This document shows positions 8,032 to 14,758 of a stretch of 27,263 nt of DNA, one piece after another; the stretch's first letter is position 1, and each line of letters begins with the position of its first letter. Under the pieces are notes generated by a model, which saw only the letters and a program-made list of their open reading frames with translations, ran no database searches and had not been told where the DNA came from. Source of the DNA: Deltaproteobacteria bacterium (GTDB lineage: Bacteria; Desulfobacterota; Syntrophia; Syntrophales; UBA2210). A program made the position numbers and the translations under genes. The stretch covers positions 1 through 27,263 of the forward strand of contig JAFGPZ010000259.1 in the NCBI GenBank assembly GCA_016935935.1. Reading direction: 5' to 3'.

Positions 8032-8286
8032 TTGAACGAGTTATTGAATTACATAAACCCGCTGAAATATTTTACGGGGGATCAGTATTCGTTATTCTGG
8101 CAGAATCTGTTTACTACAGTACTCTCAGGTTTTTGGGCCAGGATGCTGGTTCTGCTGTTTTTGGGACTAGCTGTCTGGTTTGGCATACGAAGAGAACAGA
8201 TAGCTTCAGGCATGGCATATTTTATTATGGCCATATTTATAGCTTATGGTGCCGGTATTTTAAGGCTTATGGGTGCGATACAATGA
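8032..8286 (+). CDS. Small membrane protein with two transmembrane segments
   Basis: Unrecognised 84-residue protein beginning with TTG, preceded by GGGAGAAGAAG. Residues ~37-51 (MLVLLFLGLAVWFGI) and ~60-78 (AYFIMAIFIAYGAGILRLM) are hydrophobic and separated by a short charged turn (RREQIAS). The size and helical hairpin resemble small conjugation membrane proteins such as those found beside traD in SXT-type elements, or VirB2-like proteins, but there is no cleavable signal peptide. It overlaps the possible GTG start of the next membrane protein, so the two are probably made together. Confidence 0.7.
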   Translation: MNELLNYINPLKYFTGDQYSLFWQNLFTTVLSGFWARMLVLLFLGLAVWFGIRREQIASGMAYFIMAIFIAYGAGILRLMGAIQ

Positions 8287-8302
8287 AGAGAACATAAGTA
8301 TA

Positions 8303-9019
8303 ATGGCAGGGAATAGTGGTGGAGCACCATTGGTCATCAGCTCCGATCAAAAACACAAACCGGCAGGTTTTATTGACGCAATATCCCAGATAGAAAGGAA
8401 TAATGAACTGGAAAGGCAAGGAAGTGATATTCCTAAAAGACTTTTTACGACAGGACAGAAACTCGAGTTCTGGGAAGTTGGGTGCAGAAGTACACTATGG
8501 AGCGGAATTATATCTATTCTTATCACGCCGTTGGCAATAGGCGTTATTGAGCGGATGATACCTGTATTCGGAAGCACTAACCCATCTACAGGTGACCAGC
8601 TCCTTGCGCTCCTGTTAGCGGCCAGCTTTGCGATAGGCTATGCCTTTTTTTTGGGGAGGATCGGCATGTTATATGACGGCCAGTATACGAGAATAATGAT
8701 ACGAAGCTTCCTGAACGGTGTTTTTATGAGCGGTATTTTTAAAATTATTTTCGCCATGATATTTTATCATACCCTTGCTTTCGCGGTGTTTACAGAGGCT
8801 CGGTTATCACGGATACTGCTATTATTTCGCAATAAGTGGTTTTCTGTACCGATGACAACCCTGAATTCCTGGTACTCGTTCCTGCTCGACTTTAAGGACG
8901 TTCTTATCATATCGGCATACTTTATAGCCCTCACAACGACGATATACATATCTGTTCCGTATATATGCATTATGGTCAAACAGTGGAAGAACAGGAAATA
9001 TTCATTCGAATGTGAGTGA
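8303..9019 (+). CDS. Multi-pass inner-membrane protein, conjugation-associated hypothetical
   Basis: Unrecognised 238-residue protein; a GTG at 8273 in the same frame is an alternative start. The first ~60 residues are soluble and polar. Four to five hydrophobic segments then follow, around IISILITPLAIGVIERM, LLALLLAASFAIGYAFFLG, FKIIFAMIFYHTLAFAVF and VLIISAYFIALTTTIYISV, with positively charged loops (YTRIMIRSF, FRNKW). The C-terminus is short and basic (KQWKNRKY). Position after the TraI-like and small membrane genes suggests a component of the transfer apparatus. No specific family is recognised. Confidence 0.7.
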   Translation: MAGNSGGAPLVISSDQKHKPAGFIDAISQIERNNELERQGSDIPKRLFTTGQKLEFWEVGCRSTLWSGIISILITPLAIGVIERMIPVFGSTNPSTGDQLLALLLAASFAIGYAFFLGRIGMLYDGQYTRIMIRSFLNGVFMSGIFKIIFAMIFYHTLAFAVFTEARLSRILLLFRNKWFSVPMTTLNSWYSFLLDFKDVLIISAYFIALTTTIYISVPYICIMVKQWKNRKYSFECE

Positions 9020-9054
9020 GAAATCCAAAATACAATTTAAAAAGGGAGGCCAAC

Positions 9055-9498
9055 ATGGCAGACAAAAATGAAAACATAAAAAAGAAATCCAGGGAAGAGT
9101 TTATTCGTGAGATAATAGATAGAAAAGTATCTCTGGTGCAGGAGAGGGATTCAAGGGTAACACTTGTCAGGACAGACGACACAAAGGCGCTGATTGATAT
9201 GCAGCCTCCGATAGACAAAGCTATTAAGAGGTTGAGAAAAGAGATGGGGAACAGCCCTAAATATCCCATGGAACTGGTTGCCGGAGTGCTCGGCGAGTTT
9301 CATGATATACTCGTTGACGTATACAGGTTCGCGGAAAAGGTAACAGAGCTTAGCGGTTTACCTTTCAGGCCGCCCCGGCGCTTTCATCCGTATAAGACAG
9401 GAGAGGAAGTTCCCGAAGAAAAAACGGAGATCAATGTCATTGACGTGGAAAAGGCGGCAGTATCAAAGTCATCAAAAACAGCTAAAGCAGCAGGATAG
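9055..9498 (+). CDS. Hypothetical soluble protein, last gene of the transfer-type operon
   Basis: Unrecognised 147-residue hydrophilic protein. The start at 9055 follows GGGAGG with six bases spacing; an in-frame GTG at 9016 lacks such a site. The N-terminus is strongly charged (ADKNENIKKKSREEFIREI). A helical middle (AIKRLRKEMGNSP, then LGEFHDILVDVYRFAEKVT) is followed by PFRPPRRFHPYKTG and a low-complexity Lys/Ala/Ser tail. It is followed by the large non-coding region with a new promoter, so it likely closes this operon. Confidence 0.7.
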   Translation: MADKNENIKKKSREEFIREIIDRKVSLVQERDSRVTLVRTDDTKALIDMQPPIDKAIKRLRKEMGNSPKYPMELVAGVLGEFHDILVDVYRFAEKVTELSGLPFRPPRRFHPYKTGEEVPEEKTEINVIDVEKAAVSKSSKTAKAAG

Positions 9499-9519
9499 TC
9501 AGAAAAAAATAATTTTTTC

Positions 9520-9547
9520 TTGACAGCTGTGATAAAGCTGTTAAATT
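9520..9547 (+). promoter_or_regulatory. Sigma-70-type promoter overlapped by an inverted repeat
   Basis: TTGACA at 9520-9525 is a perfect -35 box. TAAATT at 9542-9547 is a -10 candidate with 16-base spacing. ACAGC at 9523-9527 and GCTGT at 9537-9541 form an inverted repeat between the boxes, a likely repressor site. The AT-rich palindrome at 9501-9520 (AGAAAAAA/TTTTTTCT) just upstream could end the preceding operon or act as an UP element. Confidence 0.6.
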
Positions 9548-9553
9548 GAAATT

Positions 9554-9850
9554 AGAGTTTTATTTCTCTATCCAGAGAGAGCCCTGTTGGCTGGATGCCT
9601 TAACAAAGGAACCGCGGGGACCTAATTTACCGGTAAACGGTTACAATATTAAAACCGCACAGTCCGGTATCTGAGACTGGCAGACATGTCAGGCTAAAAA
9701 GGGAGAGATAAAAGCCTTCCTGTCCGTGTTGATTGAGGATAAATAAAGGTTTTATTGCGCCCTTAAGAGAGAGCTTCCTTTTTGGAAGCGTAAAGGTAAT
9801 ATAAATAAAGGCTTATCAGGTCATAAATGTAAGACCGGTAGGCCTTTTTT
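9554..9850 (+). ncRNA. Predicted structured non-coding RNA of about 300 nt
   Basis: Between the promoter at 9520 and the terminator at 9807-9850 there is no frame with a ribosome binding site, but many local helices. ATCC/GGAT (9570/9593) stacks with AGCC/GGCT (9580/9589). ACCG/CGGT forms a hairpin at about 9629-9641. CCGGT/ACTGG lies at about 9664-9680. GCTTCC/GGAAGC (9773-9789) is perfect with a T5 loop. The 9-mer AGAGAGAGC precedes a hairpin twice, at 9574 and 9766. It matches no RNA family I can name. It may be an independent small RNA or a long leader for the micro-peptide genes. Confidence 0.45.
9807..9850 (+). terminator. Intrinsic terminator with inner hairpin
   Basis: AAAGGC at 9807-9812 pairs with GCCTTT at 9842-9847, with an inner GGTC (9819) / GACC (9833) helix, followed by six T. 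It would end the transcript begun near 9554. Confidence 0.7.
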
Positions 9851-9886
9851 GTATGGTAAATTCGTTACCCTGATAAAACACTTTAA

Positions 9887-9917
9887 CCCCGGAGGGGAAC
9901 TTTATTCCCCTTTGGGG
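9887..9917 (+). promoter_or_regulatory. Leader hairpin, family copy 1 (before 22-residue peptide)
   Basis: CCCC-GGA-GGGGAA, loop CTTTA, TTCCCC-TTT-GGGG: two helices separated by a 3x3 internal loop. It lies 43 bases before the peptide start. Similar hairpins stand at 10087, 11915 and 14759. Confidence 0.55.
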
Positions 9918-9959
9918 GGCTACTGTTTCCTCTCTGAAATTAACAGAAAGGAGGTAGCC

Positions 9960-10028
9960 ATGAAAGCGTTTGCGATGATTAATGCTGTCGTATGGGGAGC
10001 GGTACTTATTACTTTGGCTTTCGTATAA
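9960..10028 (+). CDS. 22-residue hydrophobic micro-peptide
   Basis: ATG at 9960 follows a strong GAAAGGAGGTAGCC ribosome binding site. The 22-residue product starts MKAFAMIN and continues as a single hydrophobic helix (AVVWGAVLITLAFV) ending in TAA. It resembles single-span membrane micro-proteins. A second one with the same Trp-Gly-hydrophobic layout is encoded at 10164. The strong translation signal is the main reason to believe it. Function is unknown; toxin, channel regulator or leader peptide are all possible. Confidence 0.55.
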   Translation: MKAFAMINAVVWGAVLITLAFV

Positions 10029-10086
10029 GTGAAGTCATAAAGAAATCCCACCATTATTTAAAATCCCAGAACAATTTATTTTGTTG

Positions 10087-10120
10087 CTCCCGAAGGGAGG
10101 CATGATTCTCCCTCGGGGAG
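10087..10120 (+). promoter_or_regulatory. Leader hairpin, family copy 2 (before 31-residue peptide)
   Basis: CTCCC-GA-AGGGAG ... CTCCCT-CG-GGGAG folds like copy 1. Together with the downstream GAGAGCTGCGCCTTTTTTC it aligns by eye with the copy at 11915 (GGGAGGCAT, TTCT.CCC, GGGGAGA.C.GC.CC, TT.TTC), so the two share descent and not just shape. Confidence 0.55.
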
Positions 10121-10163
10121 AGCTGCGCCTTTTTTCCGGGAGAATCAGGAAAGGAGGTTTGTC

Positions 10164-10259
10164 GTGTTTACCGCAATTGACGGAAAAGAATTCATCTATT
10201 GCTTGACACTTCATTTAGCAGCCTGGGGATTAATGGCTCTGGGGATCATCATGTTATGA
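10164..10259 (+). CDS. 31-residue membrane micro-peptide
   Basis: GTG at 10164 follows GAAAGGAGGTTTGTC. The 31-residue product starts MFTAIDGKEFIY and then forms a hydrophobic helix (CLTLHLAAWGLMALGIIML) with TGA at the end. Like the 22-residue peptide at 9960 it has a short polar head, a central Trp-Gly and a hydrophobic tail, and it is likewise preceded by a G/C-rich hairpin. I infer that the two are related or functionally paired; no family is known to me. Confidence 0.5.
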   Translation: MFTAIDGKEFIYCLTLHLAAWGLMALGIIML

Positions 10260-10273
10260 AAAAAAACAGGAAA

Positions 10274-10430
10274 GGGAGAAAGGTTAAAAATTAGAAAGCA
10301 ATAGACAAGTATAGATAAAGCCTTTCTCCTGAACAGCGAGAAAAAGCGGGTAAATCCTGGGGAAACCGTGACGTTCGGTAAGGACATCATAAGCATATTT
10401 TGAATGTGCCGGTCCCAGGGCCCGCTTTTT
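10274..10430 (+). ncRNA. Multibranched RNA leader ending in a terminator stem
   Basis: GGAGAAAGG (10275-10283) pairs with CCTTTCTCC (10321-10329). A second domain is closed by AAAAAGCGGG (10341-10350) with CCCGCTTTTT (10421-10430). Inside it CCTGGG (10356) pairs with CCCAGG (10414), and two hairpins branch off: ACCG/CGGT (10365/10376) and ACAT/ATGT (10384/10404). This is a three-way-junction layout whose closing stem ends in T5 and lies just ahead of the AAAAGGAG ribosome binding site at 10451. It looks like a riboswitch or attenuator, but I cannot match a known class. Confidence 0.5.
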
Positions 10431-10450
10431 CTATATGAAAAGGAGAAAAA

Positions 10451-10663
10451 ATGAATCTAAAGAATTTTGCGAATGCTCTTGCCGGCTGGCAGGGCGGAAT
10501 ACCGTTAAAAAGGGGGCAAAGCTGTATCCTTGAATTAAGTGGCGGGGAAGTTGAAGAAATATTTGGTGAAAAGCCGGCAGCGTTTGCTGCACACGGTCTT
10601 ACCATAACGATAAAGCCTTCACGCAAAGGAAAATACTTAATGACAGTAAGAAGGGAAGATTAA
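10451..10663 (+). CDS. Hypothetical 70-residue protein
   Basis: Unrecognised small soluble protein, ATG preceded by AAAAGGAG. It begins MNLKNFANALAGWQGGIPL and has a beta-rich look (SCILELSGGEVEEIFGE, then GLTITIKPSRKGKYLMTV) with a basic C-terminus. It is the only coding region directly under the multibranched leader at 10274-10430. It converges with the minus-strand gene at 10669, only five bases away. Confidence 0.65.
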   Translation: MNLKNFANALAGWQGGIPLKRGQSCILELSGGEVEEIFGEKPAAFAAHGLTITIKPSRKGKYLMTVRRED

Positions 10664-10668
10664 CTGCT

Positions 10669-10851
10669 TTACTCAATAGAGCGGATGCTTCGTTTAAGTT
10701 TTCGTTTTCTCCAGAGCAGTTTGAGCCATCTGGGATCGTGCTGGCCTGCCTCACGAAGGGCTTCATTTACGAAGTCAATATCATTGTCACTGTATGCCGC
10801 TCGGTCATGCTTCCAAATATTCTTTTGGAAGTTTCCCTTAATTACTTTCAT
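10669..10851 (-). CDS. Hypothetical 60-residue basic protein
   Basis: Unrecognised. The reverse-strand ATG at 10851 follows AGAGGACAAAG. The product starts MKVIKGNFQKNIWKHDRAAY and ends in a highly basic stretch (LLWRKRKLKRSIRSIE), suggesting nucleic-acid contact. It is the only minus-strand gene inside this long plus-strand stretch and is transcribed divergently from the nuclease gene at 10938, so it could be a local regulator. That is inference from position. Confidence 0.55.
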   Translation of the reverse strand: MKVIKGNFQKNIWKHDRAAYSDNDIDFVNEALREAGQHDPRWLKLLWRKRKLKRSIRSIE

Positions 10852-10937
10852 CTTTGTCCTCTGTGAATTTCTTTAAATTTTCATACCGCAAAACAGTTAA
10901 AATGTCAAGCTATTTCTGTATGTTAAAGGAGATTTCT

Positions 10938-11897
10938 ATGGAAATCAGAGAGATAATAGAAAAAGGAATAAGAAAGCACATATCGGTAAAATCGGCTGCT
11001 GATCTGGGTGACCGGACAGGATATGTCGGAGCCTCAGATGTCAGTGGATGCATCCGACAGGCTGTGCTTTCAAAGAAACATCCTGCCAGGTTCAGCCTGG
11101 CCGCGTTGGTAAGGTTTATAAGAGGGCATATAACTGAAAGCATTGTTAAGTGTGCTCTTGATGCCGAGAATATCGAATACATTTACCAGCCTGAATACAC
11201 TCATCCCCATGCGTCTTACCTAAAGGTACATCCTGACTTTGTTATTAACGTGAGCAAAGGGGGGATTCTGGTACTGGAATGTAAAAGTGTCGATGACATG
11301 CCAAGTGAACCGCATATCGGCTGGCCAAGGCAACTCCATTACCAGATGGGTATCTTAGCTCTCAACGACATAAGCACGGACATTAAGGGTGCGACAGTTG
11401 CTGTCAGTGTCGGCGATGGACAGATCAAAACTTTTGATAATTTCCAGCCTGACGCGGCGTTTTTTGGGCTATTGGTAAAAAAAGCTGAAAAGATATGGGA
11501 CCACCTGAATCTTGACACTGATGCGTCAGAGATACCTACGGAAGAAGGACCTCTGTGCGCATGGTGTCACTACAGACCGGACTGTCCCGCGTTTTCCATC
11601 AGCGAAAAAGTACCCGAAGTTCCTCTTTATGACGAACTTGAGGAATATCTTACGCTGAGAACGGCTAAAAATGAAGCGGAAAAAGCCATGAAAAGAATCG
11701 CGGTTATCTTTGCTGAGGCTATCGTTAATGCCAACGGCGGTAATGATGGCAGAGCTATCAGGATAGGTGATTCCTTGGTACGGCAAATAACTCGTCGTAA
11801 TCCCAAAATGAACATCAATGCTCTCAAAGAGTCTCTTCCTGAAGTCTGGGAGGAATATGGAGATGAAGGGGAAACGACTTACGTAAGAGTAAATTAG
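10938..11897 (+). CDS. Cas4/RecB-like PD-(D/E)XK exonuclease with iron-sulfur cysteines
   Basis: A 319-residue nuclease. Catalytic motifs are HPDFVINV (Asp) and LVLECKSV (E114-x-K116). Four cysteines typical of the Cas4/AddB-type cluster are present: C38 in SGCIRQA, and C206, C209 and C215 in CAWCHYRPDC near the end of the nuclease domain. Such phage and plasmid enzymes resect DNA ends to single strands. The annealing-type protein encoded two genes on and the SSB make a recombination module comparable to the exo/bet/ssb set of SXT elements. The start at 10938 follows AAAGGAGATTTCT; upstream in-frame ATGs lack a site. The roughly 100 C-terminal residues are helical and unassigned. Confidence 0.8.
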   Translation: MEIREIIEKGIRKHISVKSAADLGDRTGYVGASDVSGCIRQAVLSKKHPARFSLAALVRFIRGHITESIVKCALDAENIEYIYQPEYTHPHASYLKVHPDFVINVSKGGILVLECKSVDDMPSEPHIGWPRQLHYQMGILALNDISTDIKGATVAVSVGDGQIKTFDNFQPDAAFFGLLVKKAEKIWDHLNLDTDASEIPTEEGPLCAWCHYRPDCPAFSISEKVPEVPLYDELEEYLTLRTAKNEAEKAMKRIAVIFAEAIVNANGGNDGRAIRIGDSLVRQITRRNPKMNINALKESLPEVWEEYGDEGETTYVRVN

Positions 11898-11914
11898 GTA
11901 AATCATAAAGGCAA

Positions 11915-11950
11915 CCCTGTGGGGGAGGCATTTTTCTTCCCCTGGGGGAG
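11915..11950 (+). promoter_or_regulatory. Leader hairpin, family copy 3
   Basis: CCC-TGT-GGGGGAGG, loop, CTTCCCC-T-GGGGG. Sequence and flanks align with copy 2 at 10087, including the downstream GATCCGCCTTCTTC. It lies 41 bases before the gene at 11991. Confidence 0.55.
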
Positions 11951-11990
11951 ATCCGCCTTCTTCACTAATTCAAAAGAAAGGAGGTGGACC

Positions 11991-12167
11991 ATGCAGCTCT
12001 ATGAAGCAACGCTGTTTCGGAACGGTGAACCGTTTGAAGAAATACTGGTTCAAGCAAATTCTTCCCAGATTGTAGAGGAAAAAACCAATGCGGTCATTGT
12101 CAGGGAACAAATAGAAAATGTGGACTTCATGTATGTCCAAAAGTTCTGTCCCGTACCGGGAACATAA
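11991..12167 (+). CDS. Hypothetical 58-residue protein
   Basis: Unrecognised acidic small protein. ATG at 11991 follows AAAGGAGGTGGACC, a near-ideal ribosome binding site; a longer frame from 11919 would run through the leader hairpin and is unlikely. The product starts MQLYEATLFRNGEPFEEILV and ends KFCPVPGT. It lies between the nuclease and annealing-protein genes and may be part of that module. Confidence 0.7.
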   Translation: MQLYEATLFRNGEPFEEILVQANSSQIVEEKTNAVIVREQIENVDFMYVQKFCPVPGT

Positions 12168-12182
12168 TCTCAGGAGGGCAAC

Positions 12183-12857
12183 ATGCCGGTAATAATTGAG
12201 AAAAAAAACAAAAAGACGGGAACGGTGGAGGAAAAGACTTATGAAACCGTCGCTGAGCGATTGCGCAGGTTTCGTGAAAAGTACCCTATCAGCTCTGGAT
12301 GGCAGGTCACGACAGAGCTGTTTTATGACGCCAAGACCGTGCGGTGCGAGGCGCGCATAATAGACCCGGACAGAAGAATTGTAGCGACGGGCCATGCTGA
12401 AGAGGTGAGAGGAAACGGGCTCATAAACACGACATCCGCCGTGGAAAACTGCGAGACGTCAGCGTTGGGCAGAGCCCTGTTCACAGCGGGTTACGGAGGC
12501 GGTGAGTTTTGTTCCGCCGATGAACTGTTGTCAGCTCTTAAACAGCAGGAGGACCTCAAAAAGGCTGAGATGAGCCTGAAGAAAAAACAGGCGCCGCCTG
12601 ATAAAAAGATATCCGCGGCGGGAGATACTCCTCTCCCAGCGGTTAAAAACGATGATCAGAGTCGGCACGGTAATACAGATGACGGCTTGTCCGGATTACC
12701 TGAAGGACTGCCCAAACTAGAAGGAGTCAGGTACAAACGCGAGAACAGCCACGTTGTAGCTGAAGGAAGCAGCGTGTACCGGAACAGAAAGGATCTTAAA
12801 GACGCAGGTTTTAAGTTTTCACAGGAACTCCGGAAATGGGTTTATCTCGTACAATAG
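12183..12857 (+). CDS. Phage-type single-strand annealing protein candidate (ERF/Rad52-like)
   Basis: A 224-residue protein with the strongly conserved core ATGHAEEVRGNGLINTTSA-VENCETSALGRALFTAG (residues ~65-103, shown as joined parts) followed by GGGEFCSADELLSAL. That core is common in phage and plasmid proteins annotated as ERF or Rad52-like annealing factors; assignment is from memory of the motif, not a search. A Lys/Gln-rich linker follows. The last ~40 residues (VYRNRKDLKDAGFKFSQELR, then KWVYLVQ) form a separate small module also present in the product at 13715. AGGAGGGCAAC precedes the ATG. Partners are likely the nuclease at 10938 and SSB. Confidence 0.6.
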   Translation: MPVIIEKKNKKTGTVEEKTYETVAERLRRFREKYPISSGWQVTTELFYDAKTVRCEARIIDPDRRIVATGHAEEVRGNGLINTTSAVENCETSALGRALFTAGYGGGEFCSADELLSALKQQEDLKKAEMSLKKKQAPPDKKISAAGDTPLPAVKNDDQSRHGNTDDGLSGLPEGLPKLEGVRYKRENSHVVAEGSSVYRNRKDLKDAGFKFSQELRKWVYLVQ

Positions 12858-12875
12858 ACGGGGGGTGGAAAAGAC

Positions 12876-13211
12876 ATGGATCAGGAACTGCTTGGTATCG
12901 AAGTAGAAGTTGAGCTCGGTTGTGATAACGACTCTATGTTAGGTGAATTACTGGATCTCGGTACCGTAATTTATCCTGTATCGGACAGGAGGATCCGTGT
13001 ATCGGCAAATGCCGCCCATGCGGATTCAGTAGTTGCGATTATAAAAAAGCAGGAACCCCAGGAGTTTATTGTTTACCTTTACGACAATATTCGTAACGGT
13101 TCACAGAAATTCTACAAGATCGTTCTGAGTGAACTCACGCAGGTGCGGCAAACACAGAAAAAGCCTGGCTATTTTAATAGTTCAGGCTCAAACAAGTTAA
13201 AAAAACAATAA
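12876..13211 (+). CDS. Hypothetical 111-residue protein
   Basis: Unrecognised soluble protein with GGGGGGTGG before the ATG. The N-terminal half is acidic ([20 protein letters not shown]), followed by a strand-rich section ([20 protein letters not shown], then EFIVYLYDN). The C-terminus is basic and Ser/Asn-rich ([14 protein letters not shown]). It lies in the recombination cluster, 13 bases before ssb, so it is probably co-transcribed with it. Confidence 0.65.
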   Translation: MDQELLGIEVEVELGCDNDSMLGELLDLGTVIYPVSDRRIRVSANAAHADSVVAIIKKQEPQEFIVYLYDNIRNGSQKFYKIVLSELTQVRQTQKKPGYFNSSGSNKLKKQ

Positions 13212-13224
13212 AAAGGAGCAAATT

Positions 13225-13614
13225 ATGTATAATAAAGCGACATTAATCGGAAGATTGGGAGCTGATCCTGAAACTAAATATACTCAGTCAGGCACGCCGG
13301 TTGCAACATTTAATCTTGCTACATCGGAAACATGGGTAAAAGACGGCGAAAAACAGGAAAAGACCGAATGGCACAGGATCGTAGCCTGGGGAAACCTGGC
13401 AGAGATTTGCGGCAAACACTTGACCAAGGGAAAGTTAATCCTTATTGATGGTAAACTGCAAACCCGGTCGTGGGAAGATCAGGAAGGCAATAAGAGGCAG
13501 GTTACCGAAATCGTGGCTCAGGGCATGAAAATGCTTGAGTTTGGGAATGGAAACAAGCCCAATAAAACTTCTGTCGATAGCTCGCTAATTCCTGAGGATG
13601 ATATACCTTTTTGA
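13225..13614 (+). CDS. ssb: Single-stranded DNA-binding protein
   Basis: A 129-residue SSB. The OB-fold opens with [20 protein letters not shown] and has [28 protein letters not shown] and [16 protein letters not shown], all standard. The short linker ends in the acidic PEDDIPF tip that recruits repair and replication proteins. Plasmid SSBs coat incoming single strands during conjugation and replace the host protein. AAAAGGAG lies upstream of the ATG. It is followed by a terminator-like hairpin. Confidence 0.95.
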   Translation: MYNKATLIGRLGADPETKYTQSGTPVATFNLATSETWVKDGEKQEKTEWHRIVAWGNLAEICGKHLTKGKLILIDGKLQTRSWEDQEGNKRQVTEIVAQGMKMLEFGNGNKPNKTSVDSSLIPEDDIPF

Positions 13615-13656
13615 GGTATTGCACCCGCGTAAGCCATCATAAAACATTGTAGGTAT

Positions 13657-13692
13657 AAAAGGGAAGTTTCAGCATTGTCTGACTTCCCTTTT
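13657..13692 (+). terminator. Intrinsic terminator just ahead of next ribosome binding site
   Basis: AAAAGGGAAGT (13657-13667) pairs with ACTTCCCTTTT (13682-13692). The following TCTATATCTGAAAGGAGG nearly repeats the context after the stem at 10430 (TTCTATATGAAAAGGAG). Confidence 0.65.
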
Positions 13693-13714
13693 CTATATCT
13701 GAAAGGAGGTTTTT

Positions 13715-13978
13715 ATGAACGAAGCGGTTGAGCAGGTTTTAAGGGCGCAAAATGCCCAAAAGCAAAACTGCATTCCCACACCTGATGAGTTTAACTGGAG
13801 GGTAATTTTAAGAACAGCCATGTCCTACAGCGAACTCCTGGGAGGATTTGTTGCTCGCCAGAATACCTTTCTGTTCAGAAACGAACTGAAAAGAGCGGGT
13901 TTTGTATGGGACAGGAAAATAAAAGCATGGATTAAACCGGTGCCTAAGAAAGGCATCCCGGGAAACATTAGCCACTAA
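13715..13978 (+). CDS. Hypothetical 87-residue protein with small C-terminal module
   Basis: Unrecognised. GAAAGGAGG precedes the ATG. The C-terminal part FLFRNELKRAGFVWDRKIKA, then WIKPV, follows the same pattern as the end of the annealing-type protein at 12183 (N.K.LK.AGF.F....RKW). The N-terminal 50 residues are helical (AVEQVLRAQNAQ, LRTAMSYSELLGGF). The module's role is unknown; its repeat in a DNA-recombination protein suggests a nucleic-acid or protein-binding add-on. Confidence 0.65.
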   Translation: MNEAVEQVLRAQNAQKQNCIPTPDEFNWRVILRTAMSYSELLGGFVARQNTFLFRNELKRAGFVWDRKIKAWIKPVPKKGIPGNISH

Positions 13979-13991
13979 GGAGATTCAAAAA

Positions 13992-14732
13992 ATGAGAAAA
14001 ATGCGAATAATAGTATTGGCGTTAATCTTTGTATTCATGCTTTCAGGATGCGCGGCAATGACCACCGCAATAGAGCACAGAAACCTGGAAGTGGAATCAA
14101 AGATGTCGGATAGCGTTTTTCTTGATCCGGTGGGACCGGAACTTAAAACGGTTTTTCTGCAGATCAAGAATACATCCGACAAAAATATCGACATTGGAGG
14201 CGTTATTTCCAGCGAGATGATCTCAAAAGGTTATCGCATAGAAAGTGACCCTGATAAAGCGCACTATCTGCTTCAGGTTAACGTGCTTTTCATCGGCAAG
14301 GCTAAACCTGCGGATCTTCGACAGGCACTTGCAGGCGGTTATGGCGGGCTGGTTGGAGGATTGATCGGTGCCGGGATAGGCCACAGTGTAACTGATTCAT
14401 CCAGCGGATATCTTGTCGGAGGCGGTGCTGGCGTACTCGCCGGTGGTCTGACTGAAAGAATAACAAATGCCCTGGTCAAGAACGTCATCTATTCTATGGT
14501 TACCGACGTTCAAATTTCTGAAAGAACTAAGATGGCTGTGGAGCAGAAGGTTGATTCTGACCTGTCACAGGGATCACAGACAAAAATCAAGCAGGTAATG
14601 AAGACGAAAGAAAATTTTAAACGATTCAGAACAAGGGTTGTCTCGAAGGCTAATAAGGTGAACCTCGATTTAGAGGAAGCCTTGCCTGAGTTACGGGTAT
14701 CTGTTGGAAAGGCAATTGCCGGGATACTGTAA
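13992..14732 (+). CDS. traT: TraT-like surface-exclusion lipoprotein
   Basis: A 246-residue outer-membrane lipoprotein. The lipobox LSGC lies at residues ~17-20 after a hydrophobic signal. The body begins AAMTTAIEHRNLEVESKMSD then SVFLDP, which matches the start of mature F-plasmid TraT. The Gly-rich stretches GGYGGLVGGLIGAGIGHSV and VGGGAGVLAGGLTE are also family features. TraT blocks mating-pair stabilisation between cells carrying the same plasmid and confers complement resistance. It is placed here among replication and recombination genes, away from traD. TraT dictates a Gram-negative host. Confidence 0.9.
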   Translation: MRKMRIIVLALIFVFMLSGCAAMTTAIEHRNLEVESKMSDSVFLDPVGPELKTVFLQIKNTSDKNIDIGGVISSEMISKGYRIESDPDKAHYLLQVNVLFIGKAKPADLRQALAGGYGGLVGGLIGAGIGHSVTDSSSGYLVGGGAGVLAGGLTERITNALVKNVIYSMVTDVQISERTKMAVEQKVDSDLSQGSQTKIKQVMKTKENFKRFRTRVVSKANKVNLDLEEALPELRVSVGKAIAGIL

Positions 14733-14758
14733 TCAGATGCGACAAACGATATGAGAAC

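Noticed and set aside
9499..9560. Possible oriT in the palindrome-rich stretch beside the transfer operon
   Set aside because: Inverted repeats here are better explained by a promoter and operator; no nick-site motif is recognisable.
9554..10430. Matches to c-di-GMP, cobalamin, glutamine, ZTP or SRP RNA classes
   Set aside because: I compared the conserved cores from memory and none fits; only the general hairpin layout is supported, so no class is named.
10685..10876. Plus-strand frame opposite the 60-residue minus-strand gene
   Set aside because: No ribosome binding site and a shadow-like composition rich in Ser, Leu and Phe; the minus-strand frame has better signals.
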